This document shows positions 1-11,734 of a stretch of DNA of 64,000 nucleotides, piece after piece. Location: assembly GCF_003945595.2 (NCBI RefSeq), contig NW_024104096.1, forward strand, positions 124,001-188,000, in the 5' to 3' direction. How positions within the stretch are numbered: the stretch's first letter is position 1; every line of letters begins with the position of its first letter. The notes under the pieces were generated by a model. It was given only the letters and a program-made list of their open reading frames with translations. It ran no database searches and had not been told where the DNA came from. This DNA comes from Pipra filicauda (Eukaryota > Chordata > Aves > Passeriformes > Pipridae). The position numbers and the translations under genes were made by a program.

Positions 1-307
1 AAGGTTGAACCATATTTTCTCCTACAATGCTATTATAGGTGTGAAGGTAGAAGAATGGAACTTATTGTAATATCTGTTTTGTACTTGTTGGCTGAAGATA
101 CTGGACAAGACTTGCAAAACTGGTGGTTCTGTTGTGGAAGTCAAAGCTATAGGATTAATTTTCAAAAGCTAGAAGAGTGTTTCACCATAATCTTTCCCAT
201 GCCCAATTCTCTATATCACCTCAAATACAGCTCTTGATTATATTTTTAAAAACAATTCCAAAACTTGGGATCTATTCTACCCTGGTCACTTCTGTGAATA
301 TCGTAGA
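1..307. other. Non-coding stretch, nothing recognised
   Basis: AT-rich unique-looking sequence. One 60-codon open frame near the left edge has no recognisable domain and is of a length expected by chance. No repeat or RNA gene is seen. Confidence 0.6.
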
Positions 308-400
308 GTCATAGAATTGTTAAGGTTGGAAAAGATCTTTAAGATCTTCAAGTCCAACCGTATGCTTTAGGCTCCTGTCTCAGTTGCTTTGCAGGATGAC
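308..400 (-). mobile_element. CR1 LINE 3'-end remnant
   Basis: The stretch TCATAGAATTGTTAAGGTTG followed by GGAAAAGATCTTTAAGATC and AAGTCCAACC is the reverse complement of the avian CR1 3' terminus (...GGTTGGAC..GATC....TTCCAACC...ATTCTATGA). The element therefore lies on the minus strand with its 3' end at the left. Only about 60 bp are clearly alignable by eye. Homology beyond about 360 is guessed. Mismatches to the usual terminus are numerous, so this is an old copy. It has no coding capacity. Confidence 0.8.
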
Positions 401-1602
401 ACAACCACCTGTGCACTGCATACTGCCAGTAGAGTGTGATCAACTCCTCATTTAAATTAACTTCAACATACTTAAGCAAACAAATATAATGGATATTAAC
501 CTGACCTTAGGTCTACTGCACTATGCTAACAGTACATGGCATTGTGCTGTTATTTGATCACACTGTCACTTTCTAATAGTTTTGTATTGCAGAATTAGAT
601 AATTCTATTCCATCATCACAGATATAATACATGGCTGATGATAAAAGTGATAATTAGGAATTACACCATAACTATGCATTGAGACCGATGAAGATTTTAG
701 TATGGATGTCTTAATATAAAAAAGGATATAATAAAACGTAAGTGCTTCTTCACTGAAAACTTTTTTTAGATAAACAGGAAACCATACTAGTGAATTAATG
801 TGATATGTGTAATTTTTGTCAGTTTACACAGCATTCAGATCAAGCTTCCACCTTTAACCTGTCATGGTTAGGATAGTCCAATGATTAAAATACTGAAGCA
901 TTCCTTGGATTCAGTTCCTGGAAATGCTACAACCTTTGTTATTAAAATGGGGCAAATATTTTAGCTCCTCAGAGTTTAATTTTTCCATGTCGAAGGCAAG
1001 AGTAGAAAACTTTCTTACTTCACAATGACGACTACAGGAGCATACATGTATAAGTGACTGTGTATCATTTGAACACCACAACTGGGTAGAGATTTATTTA
1101 CTCAAATCTGCAATAGCAATGTCAAAAGTCAAAATGGGAAAATAAGCAAGATCTGAATACCTCAATGCAGAAACATCCCAGAAAAAGTTCAGAGATGTTT
1201 TCACAGAGAATGGTTACAGAAGAAGACAAGGGACTTTCTCCCAGCAACTAAGTTAGTATTTAAATGCAATTTAGGAGAAGGCTAGAATTGCATTTGTACA
1301 AAACTGGGTAATGTTGACCTGCCATGGATCTTCCATGTCACCTGGATGATATCAACCATCAGAGCTACGAAAGATGACACCTTTCATGAACATTAACTGT
1401 GGGCTTTTGTGTGGGTTTTTTTCCAAATGCATTGGCAGATTTGGCACAGTTGTTCAGGTAGGACCTCAGGTGTGGATGTGATTAGATACTGGAGGTGGAA
1501 AATGAAGAAAACATCGAGCCTAACACTACTCCCGAAAAAGAATGCTGTTTGGAAGCAAACATGGACCTTTATGGACACTTTTACAATGTATTTTGGGTTT
1601 AG
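401..1602. other. Non-coding stretch, nothing recognised
   Basis: AT-rich DNA without a convincing exon, repeat or structured element. An antisense 121-codon frame at 1393-1758 has no recognised domain and runs through the adjoining LTR, so it is treated as chance. Confidence 0.55.
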
Positions 1603-1954
1603 TGCTGTGTTTTCCTTATTTAAGGTATAATTCCCCTTATTTTGTACCCCAGTTTTCCAGTATATTCCTTTATTCCTTGTGGCCCTGGACCCTGTCCTTC
1701 TATTTGTTGATTTTTGGTGCAGTGCAGCACTTTTCCCTATATGGTTTTGCCATCCCATTAATTTGCATGCTCCTCTTTTGTTACACCCCTTTTCCTAGTT
1801 AGTTCTCTACTCATCCTATGTAAGGGCGGGAGCCATGTTTGAGTTCAGTTCAGTTTGGTTCAAGTCATCAGTTCAGTATAATAAAGTTCCTTGACCATTT
1901 CGCACCTGAACCCTCAGAGTGTGAAGTCCCTCATTTTCTGAGTGAACTGTGGCA
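1603..1954 (+). mobile_element. Probable solo LTR of an endogenous retrovirus (short, about 350 bp)
   Basis: This reads as a compact LTR: it starts TGCTGTGTTTTCC, has a degenerate TATA-like box (TATGTAAGG, about 1819-1827) followed by the GGGCGGGAGCCATG segment, a poly(A) signal AATAAA at 1880-1885, and ends ...GAACTGTGGCA. The spacing from TATA-like box to AATAAA (about 60 bp) suits a short R region. The flanks are TTTAG on the left and ATTAG on the right, so the target duplication matches at 4 of 5 positions. No internal gag, pol or env sequence adjoins it, so it is most likely a solo LTR left by recombination. Both boundaries are inferred from the flanks and could be off by tens of bases. 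Confidence 0.6.
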
Positions 1955-4900
1955 ATTAGACACTTTGCTTGCAGTCAAAATCTACTGGAGAAGCACACTC
2001 ACAGTGAATGTTCTCAGCTTTCTCCCAGCTGCCAGACCAGACCTACTCATATTCATGGCTACTAATCAAGACAGATTAAAACTGTTTGATGCTTTAATCT
2101 GTCAGCCTTTGTTGAATGTAACAAAAGTATAGGAAATGATGGTTTAATTTCAATTTTACAGGGGCTTCTGAAGCTTGGTAAAGACAAAGTGGTGTCTAGA
2201 AGTCATGGAAAAGATTGGTATTACTTCTATAAACATCCCATGTGGAAATAAATAACTTTCCCATCTGGAAATAGATAACTTTAACAGTTTTCACTGTGCA
2301 TTGACCACAGAACAAAGCTTTATGACAAAGCTTATACCATAATTCCCATCTATCTACTTTTTTCATATGCATATGTAACTATCAGAGTTGCCTATGCAGG
2401 TAAGCTGCTTACAGAGCAGTAAATACTGTGTAAAATAGCTGTGGCTGAGGGAGGAATGGTTGACAACAAGCAGGTAATAAGCCCTTCATGCCAATTACCT
2501 CATGTAGGGATCTAAGCTTCACTTCCTCAATGTATATTGCCTCTGCCAAAATTAACAGGAGCTTCTTGAATATAATGATAGGCAATCCTTTGGTGTCTTG
2601 TGAGGGGGATCCAATTTACAAGCAGAAAAGGACAGAAAAAACAGAAAATCCTCTGTTTGCTTTAGAAATCCCTTTTCTGCCTTTCAGAATACTCATTTCT
2701 TTCTCACAGGTTGATGTTTTTCTTCCTACTGATGCTGAATGCTGGTAAGACTTTTCTTGGTGCAGCCTCTGGAACTGAACTGCTGACCACACCCATGGAT
2801 TTTCTTTACATTAAATTATAGCAAACTACCTGATTAATACACACCTCTGGCTAAATATCACCTCAGTAATGCCAATATAAATCCCAAATAATATCCCTTA
2901 TGTTGGCAAATCTGGCACAGGATTTGCAGAGGTATTTCAGGGTGACAACATTGCAGTAAACCAAATTAGCTATTTCAACACCACATTTAAAAATAAGCTT
3001 GCTTTCTGTTAATACTTATGTTCTGTTGCCCTCTATAGCATAAGTAACAGAAAGGTTCCTATAGCTGCTTTTAATAAACATTCAATAAAGCATGTATTGT
3101 ATACTGTACAAGAACTTAAGTCTGTCATCAGGTAAAACTATTATATGAAATTGCTGATAATAATTAAGAAACATTTTCCTGATAATTTACATTTATTTAT
3201 TTATTCTCATATTAAATACAAGCAAGAATTATTGCAGTTGTTTGGTCCTAAAACATTGTGCAGGCCAGTAGTAGGAAAGGCTGCAAGAGTCTGGTGTTTT
3301 AATGGGACTGGCAGATGTATATTCCTCTGACTGTCAGGGATAGAGGTGCTGCAGACCAAAGGTCCAGTAAAATCTATGCCAGATGTGAATAGGTTCTATT
3401 TAAGCAAAGACACCATTTTTCAAATGTGAAAGGATTCAATATGTCCTGATTTTGCACTGATCAAAACTTTCCTGCCTTCTGTCAGAGTAAGACAGGGGAT
3501 CTGAACAAAAAATCCCACATAAAAGTAAATCTAGCAGAGAGAATACATAAAATAAATGGCTGTCAGTTGAGTACAGTCCTCCAAAATGGATTAAGAGATT
3601 GGGTCACCCAATGCCTCAGGAATCTGAATGGCATTTTCAATGCTTTTTCAAATCTGAAATACATGGTGTTTACTGTCAGTAAATGTCCTGATGGAGGCTT
3701 CTTAAAAAATGGGAAGTCTAACTGATTGTTCCCTCTGGAAAAGTACAGAAAAGTCACAGAAACAGTTAAAAAAATAATAATAGAAGAATAAGTTATTTAC
3801 AAATCAATCTTTCACCAAAGGCCAAATCTCCATCTGCTGATGGGTTGTGGCAGTTCTTTAAACCTTAGGCTAACATGTTGCTGTATTCCCAAGCTTTAAA
3901 TAAGCAGCCTTCACACTGAAATCCAAATCTGAAGTGCTTGCTCTGCAAAGAATTTTGTATTACACACCTAGGGCACAATATACACTAAAGACTCTATATG
4001 GTTCACCTCAACTTCCCATATAACCTTGTATTTTTTAATCTTTGCTTAGTGAGAACAGAAAGATCACTTGCAAAGATTACAGGGAAAAAAAAGACAGAAT
4101 CTAGAAAATGTAATTTTTTTGCTTTAGGAATAAACAGGGAGTGGTTAAATCTGATTGTTTATCTCCAATTTTATACCAGCTTTACCATAGGCTTGTTCAC
4201 AGATCTTGCCATTGGGATGAACCAAAGAGCCTCCAGTTATACGAGCATATGTCCCAGTAAAAAGTCCTAGGGGTTCCCCTTGTAAATAATGTCTCAGTCC
4301 TTGTAAATGGGACTAAACAGCAAAAATGGCTATGTAAACTGTGTCAGGTAAGATGTTAAACAGAGACATGGGGAATAGGATAGGGAGTTTACCACACGGA
4401 CAGCTGTTATCTTTTTCCAGCTTAGCTCTAATGCTCTCTCAATCTCAGAAAACCCTTTCAATGTACAAATTACTTTGAATAGATATGTACAGTTTAATGT
4501 GGTTTGTTCTTTGCATTCAGTAGCAAGTATTTTTGGCAACTAATAGATTGTTCATGCAAAGGTCATTTCCAGCCCTGTAACTATCAAGTATAAAGATAAC
4601 AGAACTTTATTTTTCAATTGATGTAAAATATCCAAATAAATCACCTTTTATCATTAGAAGAACAAGTTATCATCTATTTAAAAGGTAATTGCACACTTGA
4701 GGTCATTCCTCATCTTAACTTCAAGTACTTTTATCCAACTTACAGCTCTGCTATGATCAGACCACAAAGTTGACAAGAGAAGGGATGGTTATTGTTCTGC
4801 TGCTACTGTGCCCAATGCTGCTGAGCTGCCATGCATAAGAGCAGCTTCAAGGCTGATTGCGCAATAATAGAAAATAAATAAGTGAAGTCAAGACTAGATA

Positions 4901-5391
4901 TCACCATCCTGCATTTAACTCTTGTTTCTAGTTACGGAAGCCATCACATAGGCTCAGTTCTTGTACAGTGTAGTATTGTACAAGCTGGTAAAAGGAGTTT
5001 TGAGGGTGTGATGCATGTGGGTGTGTGACTATCAGAAAGTCAGAATGCTCTTGATTTCACCGCAGGTAATTTCTCCTGTTGCATACTTTGTTAGTGGTGC
5101 AGAAGTTATCCTGCACCTGGCAGCACCCGAGTTGGTAATATTCTCCATACCTGGTAACATTGCACAAAAAATGAAGGACTAACTAAAAAAAAAAAAGTCA
5201 GGAAAGGGGCTTTATACTCCTCAAAATTCCCTGTCAATGGGCTGCAAATTAGTTTAAAAAGCAGAGGCACAAGAAATAAGATCAAAACCAGTGACAGGCT
5301 GCAACCGACTGGAATCCAGAGAGGTTCGAGAGTGGGAATGAGATAGCTGTAAACCACCTTTGCTGCTTTCTTTATTTAGTGCTGGTCTTGT

Positions 5392-5407
5392 TCCAGTTTA
5401 AACTGGA
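5392..5407. repeat. 16-nt perfect palindrome
   Basis: TCCAGTTTAAACTGGA reads identically on both strands. No neighbouring feature gives it a function. It may be chance or a dyad binding site. Confidence 0.6.
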
Positions 5408-5871
5408 GAATCCTGATGGCTGCTCTGAGTGATAGGGATTGCCAGCATTCTCAAGAAGTTTTCTTCTTTCTGCTGTTTGCAAAGCAAAAATCACGCAAGG
5501 AAAGTACCTCCTTTCAATCATGGTCTAGGATTTCTTTGATGTTGGCATTTACTGGAACTTACTATACTGTTTTAATATTTCACAGTTAACTTGTGACAAG
5601 GGCAATAACAATTAAAGCAAATAAACTGGTTCGCTTTAGGTGTACTTTATCAATCCCAGGCTTTCCACACATCTCTTAAAGATTTTAACACCAAACTGTC
5701 AAAGACATGATTAAAAAAAGGTGGCTAATAAAAGTCTTTATGCTGATGAATTTGATCCTGAGCACTCTGTTCCTGCTCAGCAAAAATACGAAGCAATTAA
5801 TTCTTAGCCATGACTTATCCACTGGCAATTAAAACAGAGTATGATTCAAGAAATTTTGAAAACTAAAAAAC

Positions 5872-5903
5872 CACAATGTTTAGTGGTGTGCCACCACATT
5901 GTG
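5872..5903. repeat. Bulged inverted repeat (hairpin)
   Basis: CACAAT (5872-5877) pairs with ATTGTG (5898-5903), and GTGGTG (5883-5888) pairs with CACCAC (5892-5897). A 5-nt bulge sits on the left arm and the loop is TGC. The stem is 12 bp in two blocks. It is too short to resemble a microRNA precursor. Confidence 0.6.
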
Positions 5904-7354
5904 CTATTTTTGATCCAATAAAAATAGAAACTGTATAAGTGAAACTTACAAAGAAGGGAAAGAATAATACACATGAAGTTTAAGGTTAGTTAGCACACTG
6001 GTGGTCAGTCAGGTGACTTTTGTGTTGTTTTTTTCAGATAACATAGAGTCTGCCCACTCATTCCCCTGCAACACATAGACTGCTAATTTGATCACCATTG
6101 ATGCATGCAGAGGAAATACAGCTTTCACTTTGCTGGTGCAATCCCATGCCTCTTTTCAGCAAAGAAATTAGTCCATTATCCAGTTTCAGGATTATTCTCT
6201 AATTCAAAAAAGCGAACAAAAGGGTCATAAAACTTTTGTGGTTTCAGGTATGTTCAAGAGGCAGTGATTTTGGTGTGGTTTATGAATGTGGTTTTGGATG
6301 TTCCAAGATCAAGGATGTTCTCAGGAGTATGCCAGGTCCCAGATGTCATTGATTTGATGCTGCAGTTTCAGTATCAGGGTCCCAGCGTATCCTCCAGCCA
6401 GCAATTAGTCCTGGCTTCTAGACTTCCAACAGTGAGTTGTGTTGTTTGACTGTTGGCATGAAAACTGAATTTAGAATTTACCTTTGATGCTACTGGTAAT
6501 TCCCAGATCTGCAATTTTGGGTGTTTTTTTTTCTTTCCCCCCTTTTTAAAAAAAAAATTCCTAGATCTGGATTTGCTTAAATCACAGGAGCTGTTGGTTT
6601 TAAATTATTTCACAATTAGGATTGTCTGGGAAGGCAAGGTGGTGTGGGAATTATTTCCTTATTTGTGTGGTTGTTTTCTTTTAGAGATGAAAAAAAGCAC
6701 ACTTAATTCATCCTCACCAAACCCTTGTGAAAGGCTCTAAGAGAGTCAGTCTTCTGGATCTTCTGTTCATGCTTCTTAAGGAAATAATTATGCTTTACAC
6801 TTATATAGCACCCTATATGTGAAGAAGTCAAAAAAGACAAAGAAAAGCAGATTCCTGAGATTTTGACAGATGAAACCAGAGGAATTCTCATGGGATTCCG
6901 AGAGTTGCTGAGCAATGATAGAAAATAAAAAGAGTGAGAAGATATTTTTTTCAGGTTCTGCTTCTTAGTGAAAATAGAAGTTTTCTGGGGGACCTCTCTG
7001 AAACTTGTCACAAAACTGCAATCTAGCCATCCTAGGCTAATGACAGTCACCAATGAAACTTGATTTTCTTTCAACTGTCAGGCTAAAGAAATAGCTAAAA
7101 GCAAGACTGGAAAGAGATTATTTTTTATTTTCAGATTTTTGGGTTACTATTTCCTCATGATGATAATTTTGCAGGAAATATTCAATTGATGCTATAACAG
7201 AATTCGCAAGGGTAACCAATCTGTCATGACTATGATAGTATCAGACAAATCTATGAGGTCGCACAAAGAAGTAATAATAATTTTTAGGATTCCCACCTAG
7301 ATAGCAAGGAAACTCAACTTCTTGGAGGTTCTGTCTCTGTTTTGATCCCATTAC

Positions 7355-9240
7355 AAATGCAATGTCTCATGGCTGGGCTCCGTGAATGAAGATTTGGGAA
7401 GGGCTCTACCCACGTTTGTTACAAGCGCGCTGGTGGTGAAAAAGGCCAACACGAGATAGACACGTCCAGTTGCAAAAGGCACAACAGAAAGACTCCTTAG
7501 GTGGTATATTCTGCAAGACACGATTCTTTCTACATTGTCTTTTCTCCTCAAGAGTGATCCTGCGTGCGTTCTCAAAGGAGACAGCAGCGTTATAGATGGT
7601 GTGTCTCCAGACCTCCCTACTGGAGGCCAGAGTAGACCAGTTATGATGATCAATATGGCCAAGGCTGAGATGTTGTTTCAGGGAGTCCTTGTACCTTTTC
7701 TTCGGGGCTCCTCTCTTGCAGTAGCCGGTGGCAAGTTCACCATAAAGCAAGATCTTAGGGAGGCGGTGGTCCTTCATCCTGGAGACGTGCCCTGCCCAGC
7801 GCAGCTGTGTTCTCAGCAACATGGCCTCAATGCTTGTGACTGCTGCTTGTTCTAGAACAGATGTATTGGTCACATAATCTGACCAGTGGATATTTAGGAT
7901 TGTATGGAGGCAGTGCTGGTGGAAGCATTCTAGGAGTTGCAGGTGGTGGTAGTAAATGACCCATGATTCTGACCCATATAAAAGAGTAAACAGCACTATG
8001 GCTCTGTAAACACTGACCTTTGTACTTTTCTTCAAGTGTTTATTTCACCAGACTCTTTTATGAAGCTTTCTGAAGGCACTATATGCCTTTGCTAACCTGT
8101 TGTCTCTCTGTCCGTCAATCTTACCATCTGAGGAGATGATGCTTCCCAGGTAATTAAACTGCTGGACTGATTTGAGCTCTGATTGGCCAATGGTGATGTG
8201 GGGATGATGGAAGACTTCCTGAGGTGCAGGTTGATAGAGAACTTCTGTCTTCTTTAAACTGACTTCCAGTCCAAAGAGCTCAGCAGCGTCTGCAAAGCAG
8301 GATGTTAAACGCTGCAGAGCTGCTTCTGTGTGGGCAACAAGGGCGGCGTCATCAGCATAAAGCAGCTCCTGGACAAGGTGATTTAAGGTCTTGGTGTGGG
8401 CCTTCAGTCACCTTAGGTTGAATAGGCTTCCATCAAATATAGATACCATCTTCATCATCAAGGTCTGCTGTGGCCCTTTGGAGCATCATGCTGAAAGAGA
8501 CTGTGAATAGGGTTGGAGCAAGAACACAGCCTTGTTTCACACCATTAGTTATTAGAAAGGGCTCAGAAAGTGCACTGCCGTATCTGACTCGGCCATGCTG
8601 ATCCTCATGGAGTGAGATGATCATTTTAAGGAACTTGGGAGGACATCCTAAATGTTCCAAAATCTGCCATAGACCTTTTCTGCTCACAGTATCAAAAGCC
8701 TTGGTGAGGTCAGCAAAGGTTACATAGAGACCTTTGTTCTGTTCCCTACACTTCTCTTGCAGTTGTCTGAGAACAAATACCATGTCTGTGGTACTCCTGT
8801 TGGCTCTGAAACCACATTGGCTTTCAGGTAGAATTCCTTCTGCTATAGTGGGAATTAGTCTGTTCAAAAGTATTCTTGCCAGGATTTTGCCAGCAATGGA
8901 GAACAGAGCAATACCACGGTAATTTGAACAGTCTGATTTATCTCCTTTCTTCTTAGAAAAAGTGATGATGACTGCATCACAAAGGTCTGATGGTAGTTTG
9001 CCTAGTTCCCAACAGTGCACCACAAACTGTTGGGTTTAGCACGGAGTGCTTGGCCCCCATGTTTCAAGACTTCAGGTGGAATTCCATCAAACCCAGCTGC
9101 CTTGCCAGTTTTCACCTTTGGGGGCAATATCCAATTCATACTTCACCGATTGTTGTGCAATGTACTGAATTGCTGAGTCTTGGACTACACGGTTGGTACT
9201 GAAAAGAGTCTGAAAGTGTTCAGACCACCTTAGGTTTTGT
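7355..9240 (-). mobile_element. RTE-clade non-LTR retrotransposon, 5'-truncated (AviRTE-like)
   Basis: About 1.9 kb on the minus strand encodes the reverse transcriptase and C-terminal part of an RTE-type element. It ends just past the stop codon at 7406, which fits the short 3' UTRs of RTE elements. The upstream end, near 9235-9240, lies just before the RT domain, so the apurinic-like endonuclease domain and 5' UTR are missing. Such 5' truncation is the usual outcome of target-primed reverse transcription. The exact ends are estimated from where coding similarity stops. I saw no target-site duplication. The protein style is unlike the CR1 copies in this window. Assignment to AviRTE is from memory of that family and needs a search. 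Confidence 0.85.
7406..9237 (-). pseudogene. Reverse transcriptase ORF of the RTE-like element, disrupted
   Basis: Reading the minus strand from about 9237, the conceptual protein runs through the RT fingers (GDKSDCSNYRGIAL, SQCGFRANRSTTDM), RT motif A (ADLTKAFDTVSR), motif B (TNGVKQGCVLAPTLF), motif C YADD at 8349-8360, a thumb/connector part (YLGSIISSDGKID) and a basic C-terminal region. It ends in a Cys/His motif (CAFCNWTC..GLFHHQRAC) near 7410-7475. Catalytic aspartates of motifs A and C are retained. Open segments are 8433-9023 (196 codons) and 7406-8035 (209 codons). Breaks are a frameshift around 9030-9045, a small deletion with frame change near 8430-8435, an in-frame TGA near 8408 and another TGA at 8045-8047. 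With so few lesions this copy looks younger than the 21.8 kb CR1, but it cannot make a full protein. The longest frames have no ATG at their 5' end. Confidence 0.88.
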
Positions 9241-11734
9241 TTATGAGACAATTTTTAAATTTTGAAGTCAAAAGAAACATAAACTATTTCAGCTACTCTA
9301 CAGCTTGCTGTATACAATACAAATCATACAGTTCCTTAAAAAACATCAAACAGGCTGCACCTGTAAAATACAAAATACATACTGCTTGATTCTTCCAATA
9401 TTAGCAGTGCTCTGGCTGATGTGAAATCAGACTCTACATTTGGGTTCAGAACCTTGCAAAAATAAGAAATTTTGTGTTTGGGACATCTGCATCCACAGCC
9501 AGTGTCACTGAGGAGGACTTTGATCTGTCCTGTGTACCCAAGGTGACCTGAGTGCACTCTAGTACACCACTTATGGGGAGCTCTGAAGAAGCAATCTCTG
9601 ATGTGCTTTGGTGAGTTACCCTGTTTTTTATTTGTTAGTACACAAAAGTGTGTGAGACCTGAGTGGGAACCCCCAGGGCACTGCCTTGTCAAGCATGTGC
9701 ACCTTCATTCTACAACATTGGAACAAAGTAGCGATGCAGTACCTCCAGTGAGAGGTAAGGCATGCTCTCCTCAAAAGGCTTTAAATGCACACCATTCCTT
9801 TGCTGTCTTTTTTCATTCTTACCATTTTAGCAAACTGTCCATCTTAATTCCTTTTTTCTTTCCTGATACCAAACTCAACCACCAATAACAACAGATTATC
9901 AGTCAGTCAAGGGAATTGGCTTTCAGCGTTGCTGAAGTGCCTTAACCTCCTTCTCACCTATTTCTACTGGGCTTTTGTGGCCTCTGGAGGTGTGAGCTGT
10001 CATGGGATGGAAACGCTGACATGATCCTAGGTTTTACCAACAGCCTGTTGGAGAGCATCAAGCAAGTTTTCACACATGCTACATCACGTTGATCAGTGTA
10101 AGAAATAGATGGTCATTTACCCCTGCATCACCGTCAACTTTTCCAGTTTCTTTGCTCCTGGGTTATTACCCTTTGATGGGCTCAGATTCTCAGCCTGCTT
10201 GCATGCATGTCTTTGATTCTTTCCATTTTTAACCTCGTTGCAAGGAGCCTACAAACCTGTTCCTAGAGTTGTGAAGAAGATCATCTCGGTTGACACACAG
10301 GTCACCACCACACGATCACGAAATGCAGATCTTAGCATGCCTGTTGTGTTGCTCCATATATAAATGAACTAAAGTTTTGAGAACTGCCATTGCAAAATGG
10401 GTTTTGTTTATCTTAATGCGAATGATGTCCTGTCAAGTATGGAAAGCCAGGTGAAATTCAGAGGTGTCTGAGTATCTGGGAGTCCAAATAGCAACAGCAG
10501 CAGAAGGAACATCAGAACCAGTATTAGTAATTAACAACAGCACACCAAAACTCGTCACTTTTTCATCATTTTTTTCATATTCCTTGGTGCACTGTAAGTA
10601 GACAAGTTTGTTTACCAAGGTGTCAGCTGCAGCACAGTGTTTTTGCCTGGCTGTGATTTTGAAGAAGCGGGGACAAATTACAGCTCTGACATCATCAGAT
10701 CCCCGAGTCACAGGAGTTGAGGACAACTTTCTGACACAGGCAGGTTTGAGAGAGGGACAAATGTGGTGAGCAAATACTGAGGCTGGACGCTGGACGCTGG
10801 ATGCTGGACGCTCCGACTTAGGTGTGATCAAACAAATACACATGTTCTTTTTCTATGCAGGAGAGGTTGAAATGTGGCCAATGTATGTAACACTGAGCTT
10901 CAAAAGAGCAAAGAGATGTTTTAAGGGCAGGCAGGGACTCTTTTCTGCGTGCAGGTACCCTGGCTCTGAGTACAAACACTTGACCTCCATGACTGCCTGG
11001 CATATGCTTCCTGAGCTTTATTAATTCACAGGAATTGGTATAATACTGCTAGATCTCCGCACATTTTACTGTCATTTCTGCATATCTCTTTCACCTCTCC
11101 AAACCTGGCATATCAAAACCTGGTGTTTCAGAACTGGAAGTGTTATGTCATCATTATTTCATCAGCACTTCAGTATCATTCCTGGAACCTGTTTCATAAG
11201 GCTTGGTGTTTCTGGAATTAATATTTGCAATGCAGAAGTTACATAAAGGATTTAGATGTGCAATCAAGAGCAGAAAATGCAGAATACCTTCAGATACATA
11301 CATCTCAAAGGAATCAGAAAAATAATTTTCCAACATCATCCAGCAAATGTTTGGCTAGTGTCTTACTGGGGTCTTAAATCTGCATGAACTGAGCTCTCCT
11401 TACTAGTGACGTTGACTTCAAAAGGACCAAAATCACTGTCTCTCATCCCATTCTCCAGAACATAGGACAATCTTGTGTCTATAGTTTGACTCCTACAGTT
11501 AGTAAATTGATGTTAAATTCTTTGAAACTTACATTGATTTTATAAAGCTAAAACCTATCCAATAAAACTAGTGGAAACTCAAAATCACACAGAGGTATTA
11601 TCTTCCTCAGTTACAGATGAGTGTTTAGGCCATGTTTAAAAGAATGTTGTTTTATCTCTCATCACAGACACAAGTGGCAGCAGGAACATCCTGCAAGAGC
11701 TGAAGCCTTTTCACCCTGCATTCACATACATGAA
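9241..11734. other. Non-coding stretch with an unexplained minus-strand ORF
   Basis: No exon structure or known repeat is recognised. An ATG-started 136-codon open frame on the minus strand (10433-10843) is the longest one in the window that is not inside a retroelement, LTR or low-complexity DNA. It shows no domain, signal peptide or repeat I recognise, so it is not called as a gene. A short 7-bp minisatellite overlaps its 5' end. Confidence 0.5.
10782..10812. repeat. 7-bp tandem repeat, about 4.4 units
   Basis: GCTGGAC is repeated from 10782 to 10809, with one unit reading GCTGGAT, plus a partial unit. It is a short minisatellite. Confidence 0.85.

Larger units (their letters stand above)
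1955..7354. other. Long non-coding stretch
   Basis: About 5.4 kb of AT-rich DNA with no exon-like open frame, RNA gene or identifiable transposable element. It contains two small inverted repeats (5392-5407 and 5872-5903), listed separately. Open frames here are at most 123 codons (6703-7074, minus strand) and show no domain. Confidence 0.55.

Noticed and set aside
7535..7855. 106-codon plus-strand frame
   Set aside because: It is antisense to the RTE reverse transcriptase.
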